From NCBI GenBank assembly GCA_913045315.1, contig CAJWQJ010000003.1:1-64000 (forward strand): a stretch of 64,000 nt of DNA. The letters run 5' to 3'. Source of the stretch: an uncultured Chloroflexota bacterium. Lineage in GTDB: Bacteria; Chloroflexota; Dehalococcoidia; Lucifugimonadales; UBA1127. Each line of letters starts with the position of its first letter. Position 1 is the first letter of the stretch. The translations under genes were made by a program, and so were the position numbers. This document shows, one piece after another, positions 17,892-27,021 of the stretch. The notes below the pieces were generated by a model, which saw only the letters and a program-made list of their open reading frames with translations, did not search any database and had not been told where the DNA came from.

Positions 17892-20318
17892 TCAAGGAAG
17901 CTCATGTGAAATAACATTATTTTCATAAAGAAATTTGATGTCACTTTCAGAATACCCAATTTCCTTTAGTATTGTTGTATTGTTTTCACCTTTGAGTGGT
18001 GCACGATTTACTTGCCCTGGAGTTTTACTGAAAGTTATTGTTGGGCCATGACGCCATAATTCACCAAATCTAGGATGAACCATGTCTACAGTAAAATTAT
18101 TTGTAGCTACGTGCTCATCTTCTGCAAAGAAATGATACATGCCTCTATCTTCTGCCTTAACACATGCTATATCTTTTGCAGTAAGATCCATTTCCCATTG
18201 TTCGGCATCTTGAGTAATAAAGATTGAGGATAATTCTTTTACAAGTAAATTATCATTAGTAATCCTATCGACACTGGTTTTGTAATTGTTATTTTTTAAA
18301 AGATCCTGTCTATTTAATGTTTCACATAAAAGTTTCCATTCATTGTCTGAAGGACAGGCAAGAAAAATCCACCCTTTTTTAGTTTGGTAAAGACGATAAA
18401 GTGCATTTAAACCATATCCATCTTTATCAGGTATTGATCTAGAAGGTTTGTTTTCGAATTCAAAAAAGTCATTTGCATTTGCATAAGCATTCGCACACAG
18501 CATGGTAAGTTCAAGGTATTGTGAAAGATTATGTCGTTCCTTAGCGTAATAAGCTAATGTTAAAGCTGTTGCTACTGCCATAGAAGTATTTGGATCTGGA
18601 TTAGCTTCATTTGCCCTTCCTAATTTTCTTGATACTTCTTCTATTTCTTCAATATTCAGATTGATATCTTCTCCGTATGGTATTCCTATTCCTGCTTGGC
18701 TTATAGCACCTCCATCTACTGCACCCGGGATAGGATGAAAAGCAGGCCTATGAGAATAGGGACCTGTAGATCCATACCCTCCAACATAGAGATAAATTAT
18801 TTCTGGATTGATTTTAGTTAATTGATTGTAATCGATACCTAGGCGTGTAGGAGCACCAGGTCTCATGTTATGAATAAAGATATCTGCTTTTCGTACTAAT
18901 TTTTCCAGTATTGATATGCCATCAGGTTTTTTAAGATCAATAGCTATACTTTCTGTTCCAGCCATTGTTCTATTTGCTGTTACTCCTTTTACATTTCTTC
19001 TCATCCAATCGCCTTCCATAGGTTCAATTCTTATTACTCTTGCCCCCATTTCACTAAAAAGTGAAGTTCCAAGAGGGCCAGCAATAATTGTTGAGCAGTC
19101 AATAACTGTTAAACCTTTAAAAGGTGCTTGTTTGGAATCATTCTTTGTTTCTGTACTTAATAGTTTTTCAAGTTTATCAACATCTAGAATTTCGTTATTA
19201 TTTTCTCCAGGCAAAGGTGCTGGACCTTTGATCGAAGGAGGAGTTTTATCCATTGATATTAAAGGGCCCAATTGCCTCATTTCACCTAATAGGGGATCAT
19301 TGATGGATACAACATGTCCATTATGAAGAATTTGTGGATGGTCTAGAGCTTCAGAGCTGCTCAAGAATGGTTCAGCTCCGACATTTCCATTTTGGTTAAC
19401 AAAAATGTCCATCCATTCTTCCAGGCTTTTTTCTTTAATTTTATTGAGCATTATTTTCCTTAGGACTTCTCTATTCGTATCATCAATTGCGGGTATTTGG
19501 GAAAATTTTGGATCATCAAGTAGGTTTTCTAATCCCATTGCACGAATTGAATCAATAAATAAGTGGTCCATTAAGTTTGCTAATTGTATCCAACGCCCAT
19601 CTTTTGTTAAAGCAGGCAAGTAGGGTAGATTAGGCAATCGTTTCGGATCCCCTTGAGGGTCATTTGGGAATTCATCGGGATCTTTGATCATCATTTGCCA
19701 TACAATCCAATTGTGCATGTCATAGATTGCGATGCATTGTAATAAACTAGTTTCTACTAGCTGCCCATTTCCAGTTTTATCTCTTACTGACAATGCTGCA
19801 ACAATTCCGCGCACGGCCGCCATTGCTGTTGAATAGCTTGCTACGTTAACTGCACTATAGTTCGGCCCCTCTCGGCCATTTTGGCCATTAAACGCCATAA
19901 ACCTTCCGCTTTTGGCAGCAACAATTCCTTCATAACCTTTATAATTTGCATATGCTCCTTTAGGGCCAAATCCAGTTATTGAGCAGTAAATAAGCTTGGT
20001 GTTTAATTGAGTTAATTGTTCGTAATTGATACCATATAAATCTGTAGTTTTAGGTCTGAAGTTGTGAATAACAATATCGTATTGAGCGATTAATTCTTTT
20101 ATTTTTTTCTGACCTTCAGAAGTTTTAAGGTCAATGGTTACACTTTTTTTTCCTCTATCCCAAACACGAGCTTGAGGTGCAGAATTGAATAAAGTTTCTT
20201 TTGGTGCTTCAATTTTTGTGATTTCAGCACCAAAGTCACTTAAAACCATTGTAGCAACTGAACCAGCCATTCCTTGAGTAAAATCAAGTATTTTAATGCC
20301 TTCCAATACTTCGGTCAT
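17892..20318 (-). CDS. tandem (double-domain) CaiB/BaiF CoA-transferase family protein
   Basis: An 808-residue protein made of two complete class III CoA-transferase domains: residues about 1-375 (ILDFTQGMAGSVATMVLSDFGA) and 400-808 (VIDCSTIIAGPLGTSLFSEMGA). Family members move CoA between carboxylic acids through an aspartyl-CoA intermediate. In both halves the catalytic Asp position is Glu: E189 in GNGQLVETSLLQ and E603 in SQYLELTM. The linker around 375-400 is charged. Single-domain members form interlocked dimers, so the fusion probably gives an intramolecular dimer. The start ATG follows a good GGAGG. It lies downstream of an alpha/beta hydrolase and is coupled to an MFS exporter. Substrate unknown. 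Confidence 0.85.
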   Translation of the reverse strand: MTEVLEGIKILDFTQGMAGSVATMVLSDFGAEITKIEAPKETLFNSAPQARVWDRGKKSVTIDLKTSEGQKKIKELIAQYDIVIHNFRPKTTDLYGINYEQLTQLNTKLIYCSITGFGPKGAYANYKGYEGIVAAKSGRFMAFNGQNGREGPNYSAVNVASYSTAMAAVRGIVAALSVRDKTGNGQLVETSLLQCIAIYDMHNWIVWQMMIKDPDEFPNDPQGDPKRLPNLPYLPALTKDGRWIQLANLMDHLFIDSIRAMGLENLLDDPKFSQIPAIDDTNREVLRKIMLNKIKEKSLEEWMDIFVNQNGNVGAEPFLSSSEALDHPQILHNGHVVSINDPLLGEMRQLGPLISMDKTPPSIKGPAPLPGENNNEILDVDKLEKLLSTETKNDSKQAPFKGLTVIDCSTIIAGPLGTSLFSEMGARVIRIEPMEGDWMRRNVKGVTANRTMAGTESIAIDLKKPDGISILEKLVRKADIFIHNMRPGAPTRLGIDYNQLTKINPEIIYLYVGGYGSTGPYSHRPAFHPIPGAVDGGAISQAGIGIPYGEDINLNIEEIEEVSRKLGRANEANPDPNTSMAVATALTLAYYAKERHNLSQYLELTMLCANAYANANDFFEFENKPSRSIPDKDGYGLNALYRLYQTKKGWIFLACPSDNEWKLLCETLNRQDLLKNNNYKTSVDRITNDNLLVKELSSIFITQDAEQWEMDLTAKDIACVKAEDRGMYHFFAEDEHVATNNFTVDMVHPRFGELWRHGPTITFSKTPGQVNRAPLKGENNTTILKEIGYSESDIKFLYENNVISHELP

Positions 20319-20350
20319 ATTTTTTATCCTCCAGAATATATTGGGATGGG

Positions 20351-21052
20351 TTAGTTAATATATTTTGTTATAAATTCATTAAGCCAAATTTCCAATGCCT
20401 CTTCTACATCCTCGATGACTTCCGAAAGTCCATGACCACCACCTTCAAGGAGTATGATTTTTTTTGGTTCATTTGCCCACTCAAAAATAAATTCAGAGCA
20501 GTGTGGCCCTAATCTTGTATCATTTAAACCATGAATAAGCAAAAGTTTTCGAGGTGAAATGTCACCAGCTCTACTGGCACCATATGTTTGACTCGACATT
20601 GCTACGACACCAACAGTTGATTCACTCAATGGTGCTGCAGATATGACAACTGCTCCTCCAAATGAATGACCAATTAAAATTATTTGCTTGATACCCAGAA
20701 ATTCAAGAAGTCCTACTCCTGCTAATGTGTCTAAAACACATTCTTCTAAATTATTAGGTTGTCGATAATGCAAGCGTAGTGAAGAAATTCCTTTAGAGGT
20801 AAGACTATCACTAAATTTCTTATATATTCCACCCGCTGGTCCCGTAAATCCTCCTCTTGCTCCACCTACCCAAACTATACCTAATTGTTCGTTTTCCGCT
20901 TCATGAAAAAGACAGGGAATTTCACCACGAGTTGAATTTATTACTAATGCCTGTCCGGATTCACCTTCAGGTGTTTCATAAAGTTCAGTTCCCAATATTC
21001 CGATAGATAAATCTTTTGGAGATTCATTAGGTTCTGATGAACTTTTATCCAT
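20351..21052 (-). CDS. alpha/beta hydrolase family protein
   Basis: A 233-residue alpha/beta hydrolase. The nucleophile elbow GHSFGGAVV, the acid loop HGLNDTRLGP and the final His in EGGGHGLSEV form a complete Ser-Asp-His triad. The strand-1 region WVGGARGGFTGPAGG resembles dienelactone-hydrolase-like or acyl-esterase proteins. It has no signal peptide. It lies 32 bases before the CaiB gene on the same strand, so a role in the same CoA or ester metabolism is possible but not shown. Confidence 0.75.
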   Translation of the reverse strand: MDKSSSEPNESPKDLSIGILGTELYETPEGESGQALVINSTRGEIPCLFHEAENEQLGIVWVGGARGGFTGPAGGIYKKFSDSLTSKGISSLRLHYRQPNNLEECVLDTLAGVGLLEFLGIKQIILIGHSFGGAVVISAAPLSESTVGVVAMSSQTYGASRAGDISPRKLLLIHGLNDTRLGPHCSEFIFEWANEPKKIILLEGGGHGLSEVIEDVEEALEIWLNEFITKYIN

Positions 21053-21086
21053 TTTGCATGATCTCCTTATGGATTGGGATTAAGTT

Positions 21087-22544
21087 TTAAAGTTGAGGTC
21101 TTTGTATATGCCAGTCTGTCATTTTTTGATATGTATATCCTAATTTTAAAGCTGTTGATTCCTGTAGATAGGTGGTGATAATTTGCATACCTATAGGAAG
21201 TCCATCATGAAAACCACATGGAATTGAGAGTGCAGGAATTCCTGCAATACTTGCAGCTAAGGTGCAGGCATCATTCATGTACATTGCTACTGGATCATGG
21301 GTTTTCAATCCAATTGGGAATGCAACAGTTGGAGAAGTAGGGGTAAGTAATGCATCATATTTTTTAAATACGTTTGTGAATTCTTCACGGATAAGACTTC
21401 TTACTTTTAAAGCTTTTACATAATAGGCATCATAATATCCAGAGGAAAGTGCGTATGTTCCAAGCATAATTCTTCTTTTAACTTCTTTTCCAAATCCCAT
21501 TCCTCTAGTAGATTCTATGCTTTCCCATGCATTTTTTGGATTTGTTGGCGTAACTCCATATCTCACTCCATCATATCTAGCAAGGTTTGCTGAAGCTTCA
21601 GAGGGAGCAAGGACATAGTAAACAGCAAGTGAATATTTTGTTAATGGTAATGAGCACTCTTCTACTATTGCTCCTGCTTGTTTAAAAAGTTCTGCAGCTT
21701 TCAACACAGATTCTCGAACTTCAGTTTGTATTCCCTCAGCAAAATACTCTTTGGGTAATCCAATTCTAAGTCCTTTAATATTTTCATCAAGTGATTGAGT
21801 GTAGTCTGCTGGGGTAACGTTTAGGGAAGTGGAATCGTTTATGTCTTTTCCATAGATTGCATTTAGTATTATTGCACAATCTTCAACATCTCTTGTCATT
21901 GGACCAATCTGGTCTAATGAACTAGCAAATGCTATAAGTCCGAATCTGCTAACCAAACCATAGGTAGGTTTTAATCCGGTAATTCCGCAAAGTGCAGCTG
22001 GTTGACGCACACTTCCCCCTGTGTCACTCCCTAATGCAAATATTGATTCGCCAGATGCAACAGCGGCTGCTCCCCCACCACTAGAACCGCCAGGTACACG
22101 ATTTAAATTCCACGGATTTGCAGTAGGGTAAAAAAAAGAATTTTCTGTTGATGATCCCATTGCAAATTCATCCATGTTCCCTTTTCCCAAAAGAATTGCA
22201 CCCTCATCAAGTAGTCTTGAAAGAACCGTAGCGTCATAAGTTGGGATGTAGTCTTTTAACATATTTGAACCACAAGTAGTTTTAATTCCCTTAGAAGATA
22301 TAACGTCTTTAATTTGCATAGGAATACCAGTTAGTGTTGAAGCTGAATTCTCTTGATACTTTTTATCAGCTTTAATTGCTGCAGATCTTGCTATTTCGGG
22401 GGTGACACTTATGAATGCATGTATTTTACTTTCTAGATGATCAATATTTTCAAGAAAAGCATCTGTTAGTTCAACTGAACTTATTTTTCTTTCTTTTAAA
22501 AGCTTGTGAGCTTCATGGATGGTAAGATCGGTTAAAATATTCAT
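21087..22544 (-). CDS. gatA: Asp-tRNA(Asn)/Glu-tRNA(Gln) amidotransferase subunit A
   Basis: Amidase subunit (485 residues) that releases ammonia from glutamine for tRNA-dependent amidation. The Ser-cisSer-Lys amidase site is complete: Lys in MQIKDVISSKG, and both Ser residues in PGGSSGGGAAAVASG and SDTGGSVRQPAALCG. Full length for GatA. It follows gatC by five bases. gatB, the third subunit, is not in this window and must lie elsewhere. Confidence 0.95.
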   Translation of the reverse strand: MNILTDLTIHEAHKLLKERKISSVELTDAFLENIDHLESKIHAFISVTPEIARSAAIKADKKYQENSASTLTGIPMQIKDVISSKGIKTTCGSNMLKDYIPTYDATVLSRLLDEGAILLGKGNMDEFAMGSSTENSFFYPTANPWNLNRVPGGSSGGGAAAVASGESIFALGSDTGGSVRQPAALCGITGLKPTYGLVSRFGLIAFASSLDQIGPMTRDVEDCAIILNAIYGKDINDSTSLNVTPADYTQSLDENIKGLRIGLPKEYFAEGIQTEVRESVLKAAELFKQAGAIVEECSLPLTKYSLAVYYVLAPSEASANLARYDGVRYGVTPTNPKNAWESIESTRGMGFGKEVKRRIMLGTYALSSGYYDAYYVKALKVRSLIREEFTNVFKKYDALLTPTSPTVAFPIGLKTHDPVAMYMNDACTLAASIAGIPALSIPCGFHDGLPIGMQIITTYLQESTALKLGYTYQKMTDWHIQRPQL

Positions 22545-22549
22545 AAATG

Positions 22550-22843
22550 CTATGTATATTCAATTATTTGAGGAAATACTATGTGATTACTATGTTTCGC
22601 AGGTGCATTAAGAAGCACTTCCTCTTGATTAAGTGAAACACCTACACTGTCGCTTCTTAATGCATTAAGTTCAATTGGTTCATGAATAAATGCTTCTATT
22701 GATGCTGTTTGAACTTCTTGGAGTATTTCGAATTGCTTTAATATGTCCTCAAGTTGATAACTGAATTCCTCGATTTCCTCTTCGGTAATATTCATTCGAT
22801 ATATTTGTGTAAGATGGATAATAGTCTCTCGATCAATTGGCAT
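22550..22843 (-). CDS. gatC: Asp-tRNA(Asn)/Glu-tRNA(Gln) amidotransferase subunit C
   Basis: A 97-residue GatC that holds GatA and GatB together. The N-terminal helix region ETIIHLTQIYRMNITEEEIEEF is typical (usual form: hLakLarl...eee), followed by the extended part ending at PQIIEYT. First gene of the gatC-gatA pair and divergent from trmI. Confidence 0.88.
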   Translation of the reverse strand: MPIDRETIIHLTQIYRMNITEEEIEEFSYQLEDILKQFEILQEVQTASIEAFIHEPIELNALRSDSVGVSLNQEEVLLNAPAKHSNHIVFPQIIEYT

Positions 22844-22874
22844 TTAAATACCTCTATGACACTAGGATCTAGTT

Positions 22875-22880
22875 ATTATA
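22875..22880 (-). promoter_or_regulatory. -10 box of the gatC promoter
   Basis: Perfect TATAAT on the minus strand, 32 bases before the gatC start. The -35 position would fall inside the long palindrome at 22889-22926, where no good -35 hexamer is seen. This arrangement suggests that whatever binds the palindrome affects gatC transcription. Confidence 0.45.
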
Positions 22881-22888
22881 CAGTTTAT

Positions 22889-22926
22889 CAATAAAAAGTA
22901 ACGATTTAAATCGTTACTTTTTATTG
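22889..22926. repeat. perfect 38-bp palindrome between gatC and trmI
   Basis: The 19 bases 22889-22907 (beginning CAATAAAAAGTAACG) are followed directly by their exact reverse complement 22908-22926. There are no mismatches and no spacer. As RNA it would make a hairpin flanked by A and U tracts on both strands, like a two-way terminator. It lies between two divergent starts, where no gene ends, so an operator or a leader attenuator is also possible. Confidence 0.8.
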
Positions 22927-22968
22927 AGTCTGTTGCATTGGATGAATTAGATAGGTATTGTTTAAATT

Positions 22969-22974
22969 TATAAT
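22969..22974 (+). promoter_or_regulatory. -10 box of the trmI promoter
   Basis: Perfect TATAAT 30 bases before the trmI ATG. Hexamers at the -35 position (ATTAGA or TTAGAT) are poor. Assigned from position and the -10 match only. Confidence 0.35.
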
Positions 22975-23004
22975 CTTAATCATTGTTTAAAGGCATGAAA
23001 GAAA

Positions 23005-23796
23005 ATGGATAAAGCAAATACATTTTCTCACGGAGACTTGGTCCTTCTTATCGATCCAAAAAAACGGCAATATATTATCCATTTAGATTCCAAAGGTGTT
23101 TTTCATAGTGTAAACGGTGCTATATCTCATTCTGAAATTCTTGGTGAAATATTTGGAACTCGAAAGAATATAGGAAACAAAACATATGTTTTTATGAAAC
23201 CTACCATGGCTGATTTTATTCAATATGCAAAAAAAGATACTCAAATTATCTATCCAAAAGACATCGGACAGATTTTAATAGCAGCTGATGTTTTCCCCGG
23301 AGCAAATGTACTTGAGATCGGATTAGGTTCAGGGGCACTTTCATTAGCATTACTAAGAGCCATAGGTGATGATGGCAAATTGGTGTCTTATGAAATTAAT
23401 TCTAATCGCGTATTGAATTCGTTAACTAATTCGAAACATTTTTCTCAAAAAGCTAAGCATATTGTAAAACAAATTGATGCTTATGAAAAATGGAATGAGC
23501 CTGATCAAGATAGGATAATTATGGATATTCCAGAACCTTGGAGGGCTATAGATAATTCTTCCGAATCATTGAAGCCAGGTGGGATTTTGTTATGTTATTT
23601 GCCAACTATTTTACAAGTTCACAAGTTGGCTCTAAGTCTTGAATCACATAGTAGTTTTGATTTCATAGAAATTTTTGAAATACTTAAACGAAATTGGCTT
23701 GTAAGTGATAGTAGCGTTCGTCCATCCACGCGTATGGTTGGGCACACCGGTTTTATTGTTACTGCTAGAAAATCTTTGGAGGTTGATTTTGAATAG
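23005..23796 (+). CDS. trmI: tRNA (adenine-58-N1)-methyltransferase TrmI
   Basis: SAM-dependent enzyme that makes m1A58 in the T-loop of tRNA, 263 residues. The N-terminal small domain (GDLVLLIDPKKRQYIIHL) and the region YPKDIGQILIAADVFPGANVLEIGLGSGALS, with the SAM loop GLGSGAL, match the TrmI/GCD14 family. IMDIPEPWRAID carries the family Asp-x-Pro motif. Its last eight bases overlap the HD-domain gene. Confidence 0.9.
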   Translation: MDKANTFSHGDLVLLIDPKKRQYIIHLDSKGVFHSVNGAISHSEILGEIFGTRKNIGNKTYVFMKPTMADFIQYAKKDTQIIYPKDIGQILIAADVFPGANVLEIGLGSGALSLALLRAIGDDGKLVSYEINSNRVLNSLTNSKHFSQKAKHIVKQIDAYEKWNEPDQDRIIMDIPEPWRAIDNSSESLKPGGILLCYLPTILQVHKLALSLESHSSFDFIEIFEILKRNWLVSDSSVRPSTRMVGHTGFIVTARKSLEVDFE

Positions 23797-24346
23797 GATT
23801 GAGGCAATTGAGATTATTGATGAATATGTTAATACCGATAGCTTAAAGAAGCATTTGTATGCAGTGGAGGCGTCTATGAAATCGTATGCAATTCACTATG
23901 GAGAAAATCCTGAAGAGTGGGGTTTAGCAGGACTTCTACATGATTATGACTGGGAAATATGTCCTAATCCTGAAGATCATCCTGTTTTTGGTGCCAATAT
24001 TCTTCGTGAAAAAGGAGTACCTGAAAACATCGTTCGTGCAGTTCTTTCACATGGTGATCATACTGGCATTAAGAGAGAAACATTAATGGAAAAGACCTTG
24101 TTTGCAGTTGATGAATTAAGTGGATTTGTTACTGCAGTTGCTCTGGTACGGCCATCTAAGAGTTTATCGGATGTAGATGTTAGGGCAGTAAAAAAGAAAA
24201 TGAAAGATAAAGGGTTTGCAAAGACAATTAATCGGGAAGATATTATCAAAGGAGCAGTAGAACTGGAACGAGATTTAGATGAGCATATTGAATTTGTAAT
24301 TAATTCGCTTAAACCAATTTCAGAAATTCTGGGCTTATATAATTAA
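23789..24346 (+). CDS. HD-domain hydrolase
   Basis: A 185-residue protein with an HD phosphohydrolase core: the first His in LKKHLYAVEASM, the HD pair in LAGLLHDYDWE and further His in AVLSHGDHTG. It belongs to the small HD proteins often annotated as predicted hydrolases near tRNA or DNA metabolism genes. The TTG at 23789 is chosen because GGAGG lies six bases before it; translation from it overlaps trmI by eight bases, indicating coupling. The target nucleotide or phosphate is unknown. Confidence 0.8.
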   Translation: MNRIEAIEIIDEYVNTDSLKKHLYAVEASMKSYAIHYGENPEEWGLAGLLHDYDWEICPNPEDHPVFGANILREKGVPENIVRAVLSHGDHTGIKRETLMEKTLFAVDELSGFVTAVALVRPSKSLSDVDVRAVKKKMKDKGFAKTINREDIIKGAVELERDLDEHIEFVINSLKPISEILGLYN

Positions 24347-24354
24347 TTTGATTT

Positions 24355-25584
24355 TCATATATTCATCCATGATTTTGGGTTTTCATATTCTGATAAAGGG
24401 TAACGGCCCTTAAGTAATGGAATATAATTTTCATCTGCAAGTAAAGTAGGAATATTTTCTGTACCGTTAGCCATATTTGAAAAATGACTATTTTCCTCTT
24501 CGAATCCCCAGAGTATTTCGTTTGGAACGTTTATACCCTGTAGTAATACCTTAAAGTTCCCTAAACCATCGGGGTTCATCAAAGAGCTCATTGCAAATCG
24601 GTTACTATTATAAGTATAGGAATCTATTATTTTGTGTTTATTGCGCAAAGCTTCAATATATAATCTACCTCCAAGATTCTCTAGAAAATTTTTTTGAGAT
24701 GTATAACCTAAGATCAAAGCATTTTTGCTTTTTCCTTCCTCAATAATTTCTGTAAAGTCTACATGAGTAGTTATATCTTGTGCACCTACATTTTCAAAGA
24801 AGTTATAGCTCGTTGCATGGTTATAATATGACTGAATCGTGCCATTTTTTCTTTTTTTGTCATAAAGTTCGTGTTTTAAATAACCGTAATCTATAGTCAG
24901 CAAATAACCTTGATTAATAACTTCGATTGCTTTTTTAACCCATTGACTAGTGTATAAACAAACTTCACTTTCATAACCATCAGGAAACGAACTTATATTT
25001 TCACCTATTTGTTTAATAATATCTTTATTTGATACTTCACCATAAAAGGGGATGAACTTTTGTGACCAGTCTACAAAAAGCTCTTTTATACTACCGTTTA
25101 TGATTTTAAAACGATGAACTGGGAAAGAATCAAAGAGCTCATTAGAAAGTATGCATCCTTTGATAGGTTTCAGGGGAATTGTTACTGACTGTATAAATGA
25201 ATGCTTGTTTGCGATTGAATTAGTTTGTTTATTTATGTCGATCCCGATATATCTTATGTGATCGAAGAAAGTTGGGTGTTGGTGTTTTATGGATTCCAGA
25301 ATTGTTTTGCCAAGTATTCCATTACCTGAACCAGGTTCAATTAAATAAAATTCGCTAGGATAATCTAACTTTTGCCACATTTGAAAGATTTGAGTGCCTA
25401 TAACCCAACCAAATAAAGGATGTGTGTGAGGACTTGTATAGTAGTCGCCAAATTTACCTATTGGGTTTTTATTTGAGTAATAGCCATGTTTTTTTGAATA
25501 AAGCGATATCTCCATAAATTGAGCGAACGAAATTGGTCCTTTTATTTGTATGAGCTCGATTATTTCTTTTTCAACAGGATGCAT
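24355..25584 (-). CDS. SAM-dependent methyltransferase, MidA/NDUFAF7 family (DUF185)
   Basis: A 409-residue protein. GPISFAQFMEISLYSKKHGYY and GDYYTSPHTHPLFGWVIG open it and FYLIEPGSGNGILGKTIL holds the SAM-binding loop, all typical of the MidA/NDUFAF7 family. The mitochondrial member methylates an arginine of a complex I subunit; the bacterial target is unproven. Close to full family length. It converges on the HD gene with an eight-base gap. Confidence 0.85.
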   Translation of the reverse strand: MHPVEKEIIELIQIKGPISFAQFMEISLYSKKHGYYSNKNPIGKFGDYYTSPHTHPLFGWVIGTQIFQMWQKLDYPSEFYLIEPGSGNGILGKTILESIKHQHPTFFDHIRYIGIDINKQTNSIANKHSFIQSVTIPLKPIKGCILSNELFDSFPVHRFKIINGSIKELFVDWSQKFIPFYGEVSNKDIIKQIGENISSFPDGYESEVCLYTSQWVKKAIEVINQGYLLTIDYGYLKHELYDKKRKNGTIQSYYNHATSYNFFENVGAQDITTHVDFTEIIEEGKSKNALILGYTSQKNFLENLGGRLYIEALRNKHKIIDSYTYNSNRFAMSSLMNPDGLGNFKVLLQGINVPNEILWGFEEENSHFSNMANGTENIPTLLADENYIPLLKGRYPLSEYENPKSWMNI

Positions 25585-25632
25585 AAACTAACTTCTTTGC
25601 TGAAAGAATTATTTTAATACTTCTATTTCTTG

Positions 25633-25929
25633 TTAGTTTTCTTCTTCGTCGTCTTCGATCTTGTCATATTGGTCATTCGAGTCATTTTCTTTGTTACTGT
25701 CGTCTTCGTCATTCGAGTTATTTTCGTTTGGAGTGGCAGATATATTTCCTGAAAGGGTTGAGGATTCTGTTTTTGATTGAGGAGATTTGTCCCAATTGGC
25801 TTCACCTATTGAATTCATGAATTCTCTAGACATATCGCAAATTTTACAGTGACCAGTACTTATTGGACCCTTAGGAGTATCAATAACCCAATGATGAGAA
25901 CAGTTTTCTTGTTCGGGAGTTGTTGTCAT
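25633..25929 (-). CDS. small zinc-ribbon-like protein with acidic tail
   Basis: A 98-residue protein. The N-terminal half has CSHHWVIDTPKGPISTGHCK followed by ICDMSREF, a possible zinc site of Cys/His plus CxxC that recurs in small Chloroflexota and Actinobacteria hypotheticals. The C-terminal half is low complexity, rich in Asn, Asp, Glu and Ser, and probably disordered. The role is unknown. It lies between the MidA-like gene and tRNA-Val. Confidence 0.65.
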   Translation of the reverse strand: MTTTPEQENCSHHWVIDTPKGPISTGHCKICDMSREFMNSIGEANWDKSPQSKTESSTLSGNISATPNENNSNDEDDSNKENDSNDQYDKIEDDEEEN

Positions 25930-25972
25930 AATTTCTCTCTAGTTTTTCTTCCATATGTATATTTTTATCATT

Positions 25973-26049
25973 TGGTGGGCGGTGGAGGATTTGAACCTCC
26001 GACCCCTGCGATGTCAACGCAGTGCTCTAGGCCACTGAGCTAACCGCCC
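25973..26049 (-). tRNA. tRNA-Val (GAC)
   Basis: Full cloverleaf on the minus strand. Acceptor stem GGGCGGT/ACCGCCC, D-arm GCTC...GAGC, anticodon stem CTGCG/CGCAG around the loop TTGACAT (anticodon GAC), T-arm GGAGG TTCAAAT CCTCC, and discriminator A. The 3' CCA is encoded at 25973-25975. Confidence 0.95.
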
Positions 26050-26108
26050 TTTTCATGCTGATCTTCATATAATTATAGATTAATTTCTATTAGTTTAGAA
26101 TAGATTAT

Positions 26109-27017
26109 TTAGTTTGAAAGAATTGCCAACAATCCAGTTAGGGTAGGTAATCCTAGTAATGTTCCAATGACAACAGTGTTAGCTGCAAAATCCGGACGTG
26201 AATTAAATTCATTTGTTAAAATTGTTATTACAACTGCAGGGGGAGTTGAAGCTTGAATTAAAATTGCATTCCTGCTGATATCACTAAATCCAAACATTTG
26301 TAATAAAGGTATGGATACCAAAGTGCAAACGACAAGACGCAAGAATACTGCTATAAGAATAGTTCCTAAATTATTTATACGAATTTGGTTACTTAATTGG
26401 AATCCCAACACAATTAGCATGCATGGTATTGTTGCTTCTGCAAGCATTTTAGTTGACTTTTGTAAAGGTTCTATTGGAGTTATTCCTAATGCATTCACAA
26501 CAAAACCAAGAATTGCTGCATACAAAAGAGGTTGCTTCGCGACTGCCTTTAGTGATTCGGGTATTCCTTGGGTGCCTCTTGATGCTATATAGATTCCAAT
26601 TGTTGAATTCAACATAGCTTGAGTTGAAAAAAAGACTAGCGACTGATCTAGTGCTTGTTGTCCAAAAGTAAGTAATACCAATGAAAGTCCTAGGTTCCCA
26701 GAATTCATAAATATTACGCATAAGATAAATGCACTTTTTGTAGCATCATCTAACTTAAGCATTAAACTTATAATCCTTGATATCACAAACATTATAATTG
26801 TTAGCAATAAAGTAAAAAAAACGATTTCTGATATCTTACCTAACGGCATTGAACTCGAACCAATACCTGTAAAAACTAGTGCAGGTGAAAAGATGTATAG
26901 AACAGTTTGACTTATTCCATCACTAGGAGTTTTTTTCCATAGTTTCAAAACTGAACCTATAGCAACAATTATTGCAATAGGAAGGATAATTGAGTTGAAT
27001 ACTTGAAATACGATCAC
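26109..27017 (-). CDS. AEC (auxin efflux carrier) family transporter
   Basis: A 302-residue membrane protein with about ten hydrophobic segments in two five-helix halves, as in AEC/BASS-type carriers. The segment FIMNSGNLGLSLVLLTFG carries the conserved Asn-Gly pair of the family, and the second half has IQASTPPAVVITILTNEF. Bacterial members export or import organic acids such as malate. No substrate can be inferred. Four bases separate it from prmC, so it is probably cotranscribed with prfA-prmC. Confidence 0.85.
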   Translation of the reverse strand: MIVFQVFNSIILPIAIIVAIGSVLKLWKKTPSDGISQTVLYIFSPALVFTGIGSSSMPLGKISEIVFFTLLLTIIMFVISRIISLMLKLDDATKSAFILCVIFMNSGNLGLSLVLLTFGQQALDQSLVFFSTQAMLNSTIGIYIASRGTQGIPESLKAVAKQPLLYAAILGFVVNALGITPIEPLQKSTKMLAEATIPCMLIVLGFQLSNQIRINNLGTILIAVFLRLVVCTLVSIPLLQMFGFSDISRNAILIQASTPPAVVITILTNEFNSRPDFAANTVVIGTLLGLPTLTGLLAILSN

Positions 27018-27021
27018 TTTT

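Noticed and set aside
18916-19326. 136-codon open frame antisense to the CaiB/BaiF gene
   Set aside because: It lies wholly inside a strongly conserved gene on the other strand and its product has no recognisable motif; long antisense frames arise by chance from codon bias. The same applies to 32707-33123 (antisense to mutL) and 40885-41307 (antisense to ftsA).
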